Positions 17,498-26,595 of a stretch of 64,000 nucleotides of DNA are shown piece after piece. The notes below the pieces were generated by a model. It was not told the origin of the DNA. It ran no database searches and worked only from the letters and a program-made list of their open reading frames with translations. Each line of letters opens with the position of its first letter. Position 1 is the first letter of the stretch. The DNA comes from Finegoldia magna ATCC 53516. GTDB taxonomy: Bacteria > Bacillota > Clostridia > Tissierellales > Peptoniphilaceae. The stretch spans positions 879,473-943,472 of the forward strand of contig NZ_CM000955.1 of the NCBI RefSeq assembly GCF_000159695.1, read 5' to 3'. A program made the position numbers and the translations under genes.

Positions 17498-19862
17498 TTG
17501 GTACTATCCTCCAAATCTCTTCTGCATATTCTTTTATAGTTCTATCCGATGAAAATTCTCCGAAATTTGCGATGTTCATCAAACTCATCTTAGCCCATTT
17601 TTTCTTGTCGGCGTAAGTTTGTAAAATCTTTTCGTGAATTTGTTCATAATCGTTGAAATCTTTTAACACAAAATATTCGTCTAATTTAAATGACGAATCT
17701 CTGTTTACAAGTGAGTTGTAAATGTCCAAAAACATAAACGATCCACTATCGTTGATCAAATCGCTTAGCAAAGTATCCACAACGCGTTTAATATTTTCAT
17801 CCTTATAATAATACTCAACTGGATTGTAACTGTCTCTGATGGAATTTAATACGTCAACAGTCGCTCCAAATGGGAAGTTATTGTCTTCACCTGCGTGATT
17901 GAAAATCTCAATGTTCGCGCCGTCGTAAGTTCCCACAGTCAATGCTCCATTTAACATAAACTTCATGTTACCAGTTCCCGAAGCTTCTTTTCCCGCAGTT
18001 GAAATCTGTTCACTCACATCTGCTGCAGGATACACCAATTCTCCGATGGATACGTTGAAGTTTTCCAAGAACACAACCTTGATGTATTTGTTCACAACAT
18101 CGTCATTGTTCACCAGATTTTTAACTTCATTTATGAATTTTATAATAGCTTTTGCTCTGAAATAACCCGGCGCTGCCTTCGCCCCGAAAATATATGTTTG
18201 TTTTGGGATATCGGATATTTCATTGTTTTTGATTTTATAATACAAATTCAAAATGTGAAAAGCATTCAACAATTGTCTTTTGTATTCGTGAAGTCTTTTA
18301 ACTTGTATGTCAAAAATAGAGTTCTCATCTACATCGATGTTTTCATGTTCTTTGATGTATTTTTTCAGTCTGATTTTGTTGTGAAGTTTGATTTCCATTA
18401 ATTTTTCCAAAACACTCTCATCGTCTTGGAATTTTTCAAGTTCTTTTAATTTTGTAAGATCAGTCTTCCAATCTTCTCCCAAAAGTTCTGTTATAAAATT
18501 CGTTAGCTCTGGATTTGAATAAAATAGCCAACGTCTTGGAGTAATTCCATTTGTTTTGTTGACGAATTTATCCGGATACAAATCGTGCCATGATTTTAAT
18601 GTCTCGTTTTTCAGAATTTCTGTGTGGATTTTAGCAACGCCGTTAATCTTTACGGCTGTTAATATCGCCAAATGAGCCATATTAACAGTATTATCTTTCA
18701 CAATTCTGAGATTATCTATTCTATCGACAGAATAATACAATCCCACCAAATCGCTGACAAATCTCCTGTCGATTTCGGTGATAATATCCATAATTCTAGG
18801 ACTCACTTCTTCTACAACATCGACACTCCATTTTTCCATAGCTTCTTGTAAAATCGTGTGATTAGTGTAGTTGAACACATTGCTTGTAACATTCCAAGCT
18901 TGTTTCCAAGAAAGTTTTTTATCATCCATCAACACTCTCATCATTTCTGGAATAGCCATAACAGGATGAGTGTCATTTAACTGAATAGTATTGTATTTTT
19001 CAAAATCTTCAAAATCCTTATCATTTGGGAAGTTTTTCTCATATTTTTCAATTATATCTTGAATTGATGCACTGCAGAAAAAATACTGTTGTTTAAGCCT
19101 TAAAACTTTTCCCGGTCTTTGTATATCATTAGGATACAAAACTCGGGTAATATCTTCTGCCCTGTTTTTTTCTTTTACGGAATCATCGTATTGAAAATTA
19201 TTGAATTTTTGAAAATCAAATCCGTCATCACATTCTGCCTGCCACAGTCTCAAAGTGTTTACAACGTGATTTTTGTATCCTACAACAGGCATATCATAAG
19301 GAACTGCTTTTACGACTTGGTTTTTGTATCTAATGATTTTGGATTCCGATTCTACACGTCTTGACCAAGGATCTTTGTCCAATGTCCAATTGTCTCCGAC
19401 TTCCATCTGAAATCCGTTGTGAAAATATTGTTTGAAAAGTCCTTGGCGATATCTCACGCCATAACCTGTCAACGGATAATCCAAGCTAGCCGCACTTTCC
19501 ATGAAACACGCTGCAAGTCTTCCTAATCCACCGTTACCCAAAGCTGCATCTTCTTCTTGAATTTCCAAATCATTGATGTCGATGTCCAATTCTTTTAAAA
19601 CTTGTGAATATTTTTCGTCCAAACCCATATTCAACAAATTATTTCCTAAAGATCTTCCTATCAAAAATTCCGCGCTAAAATAGTAGGCATTGCGTGAATT
19701 TTTGTGTTTGTCAGAAGTTTTCTTCCAATCTTCTGCCAATTCGCTCATTATTATTTTAGAAAAAGCTATATATTTTTCTTTTTCAGTAGAAGTTTGTAAA
19801 TCTTTCCCAAACAAATTAAATAAGTTTTTTTCAAATTGCAACAAAAATTCTTCCTTTTCCAT
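17484..19862 (-). CDS. glgP: Glycogen/maltodextrin phosphorylase
   Basis: The protein has 792 residues, normal for the family. N-terminal motifs include YFSAEFLIGRSLGNNLLNMG at residues 61-80 and EEDAALGNGGLGRLAACFME near 102. The pyridoxal-phosphate region EASGTGNMKFMLNGALTVGT is near residue 627. It releases glucose 1-phosphate from alpha-1,4-glucan. No glycogen synthase or branching enzyme lies in the window, so the polymer may be dietary or made elsewhere. A TGG-extended -10 (TAAAAT on the minus strand, 19891-19896) probably drives it. Confidence 0.95.
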   Translation of the reverse strand: MEKEEFLLQFEKNLFNLFGKDLQTSTEKEKYIAFSKIIMSELAEDWKKTSDKHKNSRNAYYFSAEFLIGRSLGNNLLNMGLDEKYSQVLKELDIDINDLEIQEEDAALGNGGLGRLAACFMESAASLDYPLTGYGVRYRQGLFKQYFHNGFQMEVGDNWTLDKDPWSRRVESESKIIRYKNQVVKAVPYDMPVVGYKNHVVNTLRLWQAECDDGFDFQKFNNFQYDDSVKEKNRAEDITRVLYPNDIQRPGKVLRLKQQYFFCSASIQDIIEKYEKNFPNDKDFEDFEKYNTIQLNDTHPVMAIPEMMRVLMDDKKLSWKQAWNVTSNVFNYTNHTILQEAMEKWSVDVVEEVSPRIMDIITEIDRRFVSDLVGLYYSVDRIDNLRIVKDNTVNMAHLAILTAVKINGVAKIHTEILKNETLKSWHDLYPDKFVNKTNGITPRRWLFYSNPELTNFITELLGEDWKTDLTKLKELEKFQDDESVLEKLMEIKLHNKIRLKKYIKEHENIDVDENSIFDIQVKRLHEYKRQLLNAFHILNLYYKIKNNEISDIPKQTYIFGAKAAPGYFRAKAIIKFINEVKNLVNNDDVVNKYIKVVFLENFNVSIGELVYPAADVSEQISTAGKEASGTGNMKFMLNGALTVGTYDGANIEIFNHAGEDNNFPFGATVDVLNSIRDSYNPVEYYYKDENIKRVVDTLLSDLINDSGSFMFLDIYNSLVNRDSSFKLDEYFVLKDFNDYEQIHEKILQTYADKKKWAKMSLMNIANFGEFSSDRTIKEYAEEIWRIVPNEKI

Positions 19863-19890
19863 AAAATCCTCCTATTCTTAGCTCAACTAT

Positions 19891-19896
19891 ATTTTA
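19891..19896 (-). promoter_or_regulatory. Extended -10 promoter of glgP
   Basis: Minus strand TGTGGTAAAAT about 29 bases before the ATG. No good -35 is seen. Confidence 0.4.
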
Positions 19897-19979
19897 CCAC
19901 ATTTGTGAAATAGTCCTATTAAATTTGTATTGTTTTTTCTTAAAATCAACAAAAAGGATACATTTTTCTATTTTATTGA

Positions 19980-19985
19980 TATAAT
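19980..19985 (+). promoter_or_regulatory. Extended -10 promoter of ddl-murF
   Basis: ATTGATATAAT: a TATAAT preceded by TGA, 50 bases before the ddl ATG. The -35 is weak. Confidence 0.45.
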
Positions 19986-20034
19986 GATTTAGTTATAGTA
20001 ATATATTAATGAGTCACAAGAAAGGACAAAAATT

Positions 20035-21087
20035 ATGCAAAAAAATATATATGTATTATATGGCGGTCCTAGTACTGAACATGAAGTAAGTATCACAAGT
20101 GCTAGAACATTAATAAATAATTTATCAAAAGAAAAATATAACGTAAGTGCGATTTTCGTTCGCCGCGATAAAAAATTCATTATGAAAGAAAACATAACTG
20201 AAGAAATAAAAACCGACGACGAATTGGTGCTTGACACTGAGCTTTCTGTAATAGAATCTGTCAGCGATTGTATCAGTAAAATCAATCCTGAAAACACTGT
20301 AATATTTCCTGCAATTCATGGAAGTTACGGCGAAGATGGAACAATCCAAGGTTTCATAAAAGTTTTGGATTTGCCATTTGTAGGATGTAATGTGTTGGGT
20401 TCTGCACTTTGCATGGACAAAGGATACACTAACGATATTTTCGAATTGAACAAAATTCCTCAAGCAAAATACGTCGTGCTTTGCAAAAACGATGAATACA
20501 ATTTGAAGGAAATTTTCGACAAAACATCCAAGGCAGTTTATGTAAAACCATGTAACGCTGGCTCATCTGTTGGTGTTATGAGAGCAGAAACAGAAGAAGA
20601 ATTGGAACAAGCAATCCAAAACGCATTTCTATACGACAGAAGAATTTTGGTCGAAGAAGAAATCATTGGACCAGAACTTCAAATCGCAGTTATGGGCAAT
20701 GACAATCCTGTTGCATCACGTCCGGGTGTATACCAAATACACGATGTAGAGTTTTTCGATTACGATGCAAAATACAACGACGCAAAGACAGAAATGCTTA
20801 CACCATTTCCAATGGATGAACAATTGGAATTAAAAGCAAGACGTTTGGCTGAAAAAGTGTATAAGATAATGAGTTTGTCAGGATTTTCAAGAGTTGATAT
20901 GTTTGTTAGAGATAACGAACTTTGGGTAAATGAAATCAACACAGTTCCTGGTCTTACACCACATTCAATGTTTCCAGTTTTATGGAAATGCACTAACGAT
21001 ATGAGTGTTTCAGAAGTATTCGACAACTTAATTGATTTGGCAATTGAAGAATACGAAAAAAATAAAGCATATAAGTTAGAGAGGTAA
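20035..21087 (+). CDS. ddl: D-alanine--D-alanine ligase
   Basis: The protein has 350 residues with ATP-grasp motifs: YGGPSTEHEVSITSARTL at residues 9-26, FPAIHGSYGEDGTIQGF near 90-106, KPCNAGSSVGV near 172, FSRVDMFVRDNELWVNEINT near 285-304 and PGLTPHSMFP. It joins two D-alanines for the peptidoglycan stem peptide. GAAAGGAC precedes the ATG. murF follows after 2 bases, and the pair supplies and uses the D-Ala-D-Ala dipeptide. The omega-loop serine and the Y/F position that sets D-Ala or D-Lac choice need an alignment to judge. Confidence 0.95.
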   Translation: MQKNIYVLYGGPSTEHEVSITSARTLINNLSKEKYNVSAIFVRRDKKFIMKENITEEIKTDDELVLDTELSVIESVSDCISKINPENTVIFPAIHGSYGEDGTIQGFIKVLDLPFVGCNVLGSALCMDKGYTNDIFELNKIPQAKYVVLCKNDEYNLKEIFDKTSKAVYVKPCNAGSSVGVMRAETEEELEQAIQNAFLYDRRILVEEEIIGPELQIAVMGNDNPVASRPGVYQIHDVEFFDYDAKYNDAKTEMLTPFPMDEQLELKARRLAEKVYKIMSLSGFSRVDMFVRDNELWVNEINTVPGLTPHSMFPVLWKCTNDMSVSEVFDNLIDLAIEEYEKNKAYKLER

Positions 21088-21089
21088 TA

Positions 21090-22454
21090 ATGTTAACAAG
21101 AAATTTAAAAACAATAACAGAACTAACTAACACGATAATAAACGAAAAATACCACGATATAATGGTAAAAGGTATCTCCACAGATACAAGAACAATCGAA
21201 AAAGACAACATGTTCATCGCTCTTAGAGGAGATAATTTCGATGGACAAAATTACATAGAGATGGCTTTCGAAAAGGGCGCATCTTGCTGTGTAGTTAACA
21301 GAGATTACAGAAATATCAACGATTATCCTGTAATCGAAGTAGACAATACTAAAGAATTTATGATGGATTTGGCTAGAGGTTACATCAGCAGTTTGGATTG
21401 CAAAGTAATCGCCATCACTGGTTCCAACGGAAAAACAACTACAAAAGATATCATGAGTTCTTTATTAAAAGAAAAATACAAAGTCGTTAAAACACAAAAA
21501 AATTACAACAATGAAATTGGATTATCCAAAACTATATTTGACATAGACGATGACACTGAAGTTGCTGTTCTTGAAATGGGAACTGAAAACTTTGGAGAAA
21601 TCAGTCAATTGACAAACATCGCTCATCCTGACATTGCAATGATTACAAACATCGGCGACAGTCACCTATTGAATTTGAAAACAAAAGAAAATATTGCCAG
21701 AGCGAAATTCGAAATCCTTGAAGGATTAAAAGAAGACGGAATATTTATTTTAAATAACGACGATCCAGTACTCAGAGAAGTAAAACAAGAATACAAATTA
21801 CCAGAAAAAACTATAAGTTTTGGAATAAAACCTGACAGCGATTATAGAATGGAAATGATCAAAGCTGATGAAACAGGATCGACTTTTTCAATCAACGATC
21901 ACGTATTCAACATAGAATTGTTGGGACACCATCAAATGTACAACGCTACAATGTCAATAATCGTAGCAGAACTTATGGGATTAGATTATTCAGATGTAGC
22001 AAAAGGACTGAAAAAAATCGAATTAACTGGAATGAGAAACGAACTTATTCTACTAGATAAATTCCATATTTTAAACGACAGCTACAAATCAAACCCACAA
22101 TCACTTACAAGTTGCTTAGAAACAGCTTACGGATTGCACGGATACTCCAGAAAAATCGCCGTATTAGGTGATATGCTAGAACTTGGAGATAACGAAATAA
22201 CTCTTCACAAAAATATCGGAAAATCAATCAATCCAGAAAAAATCGACTACGTATTGGCAACTGGTCCATTAGCAGAAAACATAATCAAAGGAGCGCGCAC
22301 AAACTTCGCAGAAGACAAAGTATTCTACTTTGAAACAAAAGAAGAATTGCTAGAAAAATTACAAGAATTAATAGTGGACAACACATTGATTTTAGTAAAA
22401 GCATCTCATGCAATGCAATTCGACAAATTAGTCGAACAAATAAAAGAATTATAA
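21090..22454 (+). CDS. murF: UDP-N-acetylmuramoyl-tripeptide--D-alanyl-D-alanine ligase
   Basis: The protein has 454 residues. It carries the Mur ligase ATP loop AITGSNGKTTTKD near residue 107, the EMGTENFGEISQLTNIAHPD stretch near 164, and a C-terminal domain beginning near ILNDSYKSNPQSL. It adds D-Ala-D-Ala to UDP-MurNAc-tripeptide in the cytosol. It lies 2 bases after ddl, in the same operon, and is closed by a bidirectional terminator. Confidence 0.95.
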   Translation: MLTRNLKTITELTNTIINEKYHDIMVKGISTDTRTIEKDNMFIALRGDNFDGQNYIEMAFEKGASCCVVNRDYRNINDYPVIEVDNTKEFMMDLARGYISSLDCKVIAITGSNGKTTTKDIMSSLLKEKYKVVKTQKNYNNEIGLSKTIFDIDDDTEVAVLEMGTENFGEISQLTNIAHPDIAMITNIGDSHLLNLKTKENIARAKFEILEGLKEDGIFILNNDDPVLREVKQEYKLPEKTISFGIKPDSDYRMEMIKADETGSTFSINDHVFNIELLGHHQMYNATMSIIVAELMGLDYSDVAKGLKKIELTGMRNELILLDKFHILNDSYKSNPQSLTSCLETAYGLHGYSRKIAVLGDMLELGDNEITLHKNIGKSINPEKIDYVLATGPLAENIIKGARTNFAEDKVFYFETKEELLEKLQELIVDNTLILVKASHAMQFDKLVEQIKEL

Positions 22455-22458
22455 AATA

Positions 22459-22492
22459 AAAATGTGAACTAAGTTTTCTTAGTTCACATTTT
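22459..22492. terminator. Bidirectional terminator between murF and the MetQ-like gene
   Basis: AATGTGAACTAAG-TTTT-CTTAGTTCACATT: a 13-pair stem with A and T tracts on both sides, lying between convergent genes. Confidence 0.9.
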
Positions 22493-22494
22493 TC

Positions 22495-23328
22495 TTATTC
22501 ACTAACTTGACTATCATCAGTATAAAATTCAAATACTCCTGGGAATAATTGCTTTATTTTTTCTTGTACATCTTTATCTCTATAACATTTTGCAAAGTCC
22601 ACTGCCCATTTTGCATTGACATTCTCTTTCTTTACAAAAGGTCCCATAGGATAATTTATCATTTCATCATCACGAGCAAGATACTTTGATGGGTCTTTTT
22701 TGGCATTAGACATATGTGTAAAGAAAATACACGCTGCATCAACATCCGATAAACTAGAAACTAATTGAGCTTGTTCAATTTCTTTTATTTTTAAATTCTT
22801 TTTATTTTCTACTATATCCGCTACAGTTGCAAGCTTTGCATTTTGATCAATTTTAATCAAACCAGATTTTTCTAATATTCTCAAAGCAATATTTTCATTC
22901 ATCGCATCATTCATAATAGCAATGCTTCCATTTTCTGGAATATCTTCAATTTTACTATATTTTTCTGAATATAGTCCAATTCCTGTATACATACCATATG
23001 GCTTTACTAAATCCAAATCAGCATTATTATTTTTATTAAAACTCATAACATATTTTTTATGTTGAGCTATAGAAATATCTATATCTCCGTTTTGTAATGC
23101 TTCTAATGGTATTTGATTAGAATCAAACATCTTGAATTCTGTTTTATATCCCATTTCCTTGTATTTTTCGGCTAATGGTTCATAATATACTTGAGATAAT
23201 GCAGTACCTCCTATTACAACTTTTTCTTTATTCATTTCTCCTGAATTATTTTGTGTTTTTTTTCCACAAGCTACAAGCAAAATCATTAATGTAGCTAATA
23301 ATACAACTTTTAAAAATTTATTTTTCAT
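22495..23328 (-). CDS. NlpA/MetQ-family ABC transporter substrate-binding lipoprotein
   Basis: The protein has 277 residues with a lipobox (LLVACGKK) at residues 17-24 and an NlpA-family domain with GMYTGIGLYSEKY and GSIAIMNDAMNENIALRIL in the usual order. Classical MetQ proteins bind methionine. The neighbours here (a DUF169 gene and no SAM riboswitch or T-box) leave the ligand open. It is the last gene of a four-gene set. The DNA is noticeably more AT-rich than flanking genes. Confidence 0.82.
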   Translation of the reverse strand: MKNKFLKVVLLATLMILLVACGKKTQNNSGEMNKEKVVIGGTALSQVYYEPLAEKYKEMGYKTEFKMFDSNQIPLEALQNGDIDISIAQHKKYVMSFNKNNNADLDLVKPYGMYTGIGLYSEKYSKIEDIPENGSIAIMNDAMNENIALRILEKSGLIKIDQNAKLATVADIVENKKNLKIKEIEQAQLVSSLSDVDAACIFFTHMSNAKKDPSKYLARDDEMINYPMGPFVKKENVNAKWAVDFAKCYRDKDVQEKIKQLFPGVFEFYTDDSQVSE

Positions 23329-23336
23329 ATTACCTC

Positions 23337-24020
23337 CTATTTTACCTTATTATACATTATATTTCCTATTTTTTGAATAACCATAACTAATAAAATAAGT
23401 AATATAACTATAAAATACATAATTGCATAATCAAATCTTTGATAGCCATAAGTTAGAGCTACAGCCCCTAATCCTCCAGCTCCTACGGCTCCCGCAATAG
23501 CTGACATGTTTAATAAATTAATTATCATTATTGTGTAATTTTGTATTAAACTCGGAAGCGCTTCGACTAATATCACTTTTGTTATAATTTGAAAATCAGT
23601 TGCTCCGAAAACTTTTGAAGCTTTAATTACTCCATTATCTACTGTGCTAAATGCATTTTCTGCCATCCTAGTTGCAAAAGGTATACATCCAATGGTTATT
23701 GTAAAAATTGCCGGTACAATGCCAATTTTACTACCTAAAATTGCTCTTGTAATCGGCGTAAGGGCAACTATTAATATCATAATAGGAAAAGCTCTTAATA
23801 TATCAGTTATTTTACCTAGAATTGCATTTATAATTTTATTTGGTTTCAATCCATTGATATCCGTAATAAACAAAATAATACCAAAAATTATTCCAAAAAT
23901 TATCGAAAAAATCGCTGAAACAATAACCATAGTTAGAGTTTCAATAATTGCTGGTATAATAACTTTCGGCATATATCTTATTAAGTCTGTATCTCCCAAA
24001 AAACTTAAAGTATAAATCAT
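23337..24020 (-). CDS. MetI-family ABC transporter permease
   Basis: This 227-residue permease has five or six membrane helices and the binding-protein-dependent transport signature ASKVFGATDFQIITKVILVE near residue 134, whose EAA-type loop docks on the ATPase. The family element MSAIAGAVGAGGLGAVALTY near residue 173 is characteristic of MetI. It starts 1 base after the ATPase gene. It forms the membrane channel for the substrate held by the downstream lipoprotein. Confidence 0.88.
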   Translation of the reverse strand: MIYTLSFLGDTDLIRYMPKVIIPAIIETLTMVIVSAIFSIIFGIIFGIILFITDINGLKPNKIINAILGKITDILRAFPIMILIVALTPITRAILGSKIGIVPAIFTITIGCIPFATRMAENAFSTVDNGVIKASKVFGATDFQIITKVILVEALPSLIQNYTIMIINLLNMSAIAGAVGAGGLGAVALTYGYQRFDYAIMYFIVILLILLVMVIQKIGNIMYNKVK

Positions 24021-24021
24021 A

Positions 24022-24996
24022 TTAATATCCCTCTATTTCATAATTAAGTTTTTCATTATTTAAAGCAGTTACTGCTTCCTTTATTCTTTCATTTGATACG
24101 ATAATTTTTATTAAAATAATATTCTCGTTATCTAATTCGATCTTTTTTATATTCTCAAGTTTAAAAGGAACATCAAAACCAGATAATTTATCATTTATTA
24201 ACAGTAATTCATTATTTGAATATGGAACTTTTATAATTATTTCTGTTTCATTTTCATTGGTTTTAGTTTTATCATATATGAATGTGTTAATATCTTTATC
24301 TCCACTTAACAATAGATCCCTTGTATATCCTGTTTTAATAATTTTTCCATCTTTTAATAGCCCTATCTTATTACAAGCTTTTTCCAATACATCCATTTCA
24401 TGAGTAACGATGATAATAGTTACTTTCATTTCTTGTTGTATCTTTTTTAACAGCTTTAAAATAGAGTTGGTTGTTTTTGGATCTAGGGATGACGTTGCTT
24501 CATCACATAATAAATATTTTGGTTGTAATACTAAAGCTCTTGCTATGGCTACCCTTTGTTTTTGACCTCCACTTAATTCCTTTGGTCGAAATAATAATTT
24601 ATCTTCAATTCCAACAAGTTTCGCCATTAATTCAACTCTTTTTTTTATATCTTCTTCTGAATAATTCCAACACCTCATTGGTAAGGCTATATTTTCAAAC
24701 ACATTTTTCCTATTTAATAGGCAAAAATCTTGAAAAACGACACCAACTTTCCCCCTAAATTCTCTCGATTTTTCTTGTTCAAGACCTGTAATGTCTATAC
24801 CATCAATTAATATTGAACCTTCATCATATGTTTCTAACCCTGTCAAACAATTTAATAATGTTGTCTTTCCTGCACCACTATTTCCTATCAATCCGAATGT
24901 TATTTCATCTTCTATGACTAAAGATAAGTCATTAATAACATTTTTTTCTCCATCATAGCTTTTTTTTAAGTTTTTAATCTCTATCATCTTATACAT
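24022..24996 (-). CDS. MetN-family ABC transporter ATPase with C-terminal NIL-like domain
   Basis: The protein has 324 residues. It carries Walker A GNSGAGKTT near residue 37, Q-loop VVFQDFCLL, signature LSGGQKQRVAIARAL near 141 and Walker B YLLCDEATSSLD. The last ~80 residues form a ferredoxin-like region resembling the NIL domain, which in MetN binds methionine and inhibits transport. The start overlaps the DUF169 gene by 8 bases, and an alternative ATG lies three codons in. Ribosome sites for either are weak, suggesting coupling. Confidence 0.85.
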   Translation of the reverse strand: MYKMIEIKNLKKSYDGEKNVINDLSLVIEDEITFGLIGNSGAGKTTLLNCLTGLETYDEGSILIDGIDITGLEQEKSREFRGKVGVVFQDFCLLNRKNVFENIALPMRCWNYSEEDIKKRVELMAKLVGIEDKLLFRPKELSGGQKQRVAIARALVLQPKYLLCDEATSSLDPKTTNSILKLLKKIQQEMKVTIIIVTHEMDVLEKACNKIGLLKDGKIIKTGYTRDLLLSGDKDINTFIYDKTKTNENETEIIIKVPYSNNELLLINDKLSGFDVPFKLENIKKIELDNENIILIKIIVSNERIKEAVTALNNEKLNYEIEGY

Positions 24997-25792
24997 CCAT
25001 ATAATAGTTGTATGAATATTTTATCGGATATTCTATACCTATTTTTTTTAAATTATCAACTATCAATTTCTTGTTTTTGTCATCTTCCATTATATTTATT
25101 GTCTGGAATATTCCATCTATGGTTTTGTTAAACTTATCACGATGAATACCTATCGACATTTCATTATCTTTCCAACCAGCCTTGTGTCTAGTACCTACGC
25201 ACAGCATAGAAATATTTATATCTTTGTTAAGCATTTGATTAGCGGTAGATTCTTGACAAATTGCCATGTTCCCTACAAGACTAATATTGTTATTTCTTCC
25301 ATAATGATAAGTATATCCCTGAACTACACGCATTGCGCTATAAGGTTCTAAAATAATAATATATACATCTGGATTATCTGGAAAACTTGATGCAGAACCT
25401 ATCAATACTGCATAATTTTTTTCAGCCAAAAACCCTGAATTTTTTCTTACCTCTGAACTAATTTTACTACTCTCATGTAATCCTAGTCTAGCCCAATTTT
25501 CTCCATTTGAATTCTTTTCATCTACATCCAACAATCCCAAAGCTAGTGCACCACTTTTACATAAAAAATCTTTCTCTGTAGCTTTTACTATATTACCAGA
25601 ACTTGCAGCTTTTATCATTTGACAATAGTTAATTGGCTTTCTCAATTCTACTGCTTTGTATCGATCATAATCATTCTTATTTTTTAGAAATTTAACAGCT
25701 ACTATCTTTCTCTTTAGATTTGGTAGAATTGCCTCTGCTAGTATAGCTGAATTTATTTTTTTACTATAATATTCAATTTTTGCTTTTGACAT
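24989..25792 (-). CDS. DUF169-family protein linked to a MetNIQ-type transporter
   Basis: This 267-residue cytosolic protein has the features I associate with DUF169: KPINYCQMIKAASSG near residue 53, DFLCKSGALALGLLD near 74, and a cysteine in MAICQESTANQML. The conserved cysteines (YCQ, FLCKSG, ICQ) could form a metal or cofactor site. The start has AAGGGG upstream, and the gene is first in a tight unit with an ABC importer. Function is unknown. The linkage suggests it senses or processes the imported compound. Confidence 0.7.
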   Translation of the reverse strand: MSKAKIEYYSKKINSAILAEAILPNLKRKIVAVKFLKNKNDYDRYKAVELRKPINYCQMIKAASSGNIVKATEKDFLCKSGALALGLLDVDEKNSNGENWARLGLHESSKISSEVRKNSGFLAEKNYAVLIGSASSFPDNPDVYIIILEPYSAMRVVQGYTYHYGRNNNISLVGNMAICQESTANQMLNKDINISMLCVGTRHKAGWKDNEMSIGIHRDKFNKTIDGIFQTINIMEDDKNKKLIVDNLKKIGIEYPIKYSYNYYMDV

Positions 25793-25824
25793 CTTAACCC
25801 CTTATTCTTAGCGATAATACTATT

Positions 25825-26508
25825 TTATATATTTTTCTTTGCTTGTTTATCGTTATAAATTCTCTTCATCAACATTCCAAGCGCAAACACTCCGAATAAA
25901 ATTATAAGTCCTTTTACCCAAGTAGATGGATTTGTCGATTTACTTGCTGCGTAAGAATAAATCAAAGTAGCAGGAAGTTGTCCTATTCCTGTCGCGATGA
26001 AAAATTCCCAAAATCCCATTGGAGTCAATCCTGCCGCATAGCTTATCGGATCGAATGGTACGAATGGCAAAAGTCTTGCGACCAAAATTGCGTTCTTCCC
26101 ATATCTGTCGAAGAATCCTTCTACTTCCTTCAAAGCTCCTTTTGTTGCAAATTTTTCTGCGATATCTCTTCCCAAAAATCTCGCAATTCCAAAACAAAGC
26201 GCTGCTCCTGCCATTGCAGATGTCCATGACAATATACTTCCTCTAACCCATCCCCAAATAGCTGCATTAGAAAATGTAATGAAGAAAGCTGGAATTGGCG
26301 CTGCAATTGATTGAAGAATCATCATCAAGAATGAAATTATAACCGCAGTCTTTCCGAACGATCTGATGTATGCTTTTACACTTTCAAGATCTTTAAAAGC
26401 TTTTGACATGTTCGTTACGCCTTCTCTGAGTGGTTTTATGAATACAAACGCAAGAACCACAATGAGAATTACGACAATTTTTTTAATATGTTTATTTTCT
26501 AATTTCAA
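25825..26508 (-). CDS. TVP38/TMEM64 (VTT-domain) membrane protein
   Basis: The 227-residue protein has an N-terminal helix at residues 9-27 and a VTT domain with reentrant-loop signatures: QSIAAPIPAFFITFSNAAIW near 65, FGIARFLGRDIAEKF near 106 and RLLPFVPFDPISYAAGLT near 145. Such proteins resemble DedA flippases and are thought to move lipids or balance ions. It closely resembles the C-terminal half of the protein at 49725-50909, so the two are paralogues. The DUF169 gene follows after 32 bases. Confidence 0.85.
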   Translation of the reverse strand: MKLENKHIKKIVVILIVVLAFVFIKPLREGVTNMSKAFKDLESVKAYIRSFGKTAVIISFLMMILQSIAAPIPAFFITFSNAAIWGWVRGSILSWTSAMAGAALCFGIARFLGRDIAEKFATKGALKEVEGFFDRYGKNAILVARLLPFVPFDPISYAAGLTPMGFWEFFIATGIGQLPATLIYSYAASKSTNPSTWVKGLIILFGVFALGMLMKRIYNDKQAKKNI

Positions 26509-26547
26509 AATAATCCCTCCTTATAATCAATTATATCAGATAAAAAA

Positions 26548-26582
26548 ATAAACACTTATTGAAATATTCTATAAGTGTTTAT
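26548..26582 (-). terminator. Terminator after the dicarboxylate/amino-acid symporter
   Basis: A 12-pair stem ATAAACACTTAT / ATAAGTGTTTAT followed by TTTTTTT on the minus strand. Confidence 0.88.
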
Positions 26583-26595
26583 ATCTTATTATAAT

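Noticed and set aside
25793..25824. Riboswitch upstream of the MetNIQ-type genes
   Set aside because: Only 32 bases separate the DUF169 gene from the preceding gene, too short for a SAM riboswitch or T-box.
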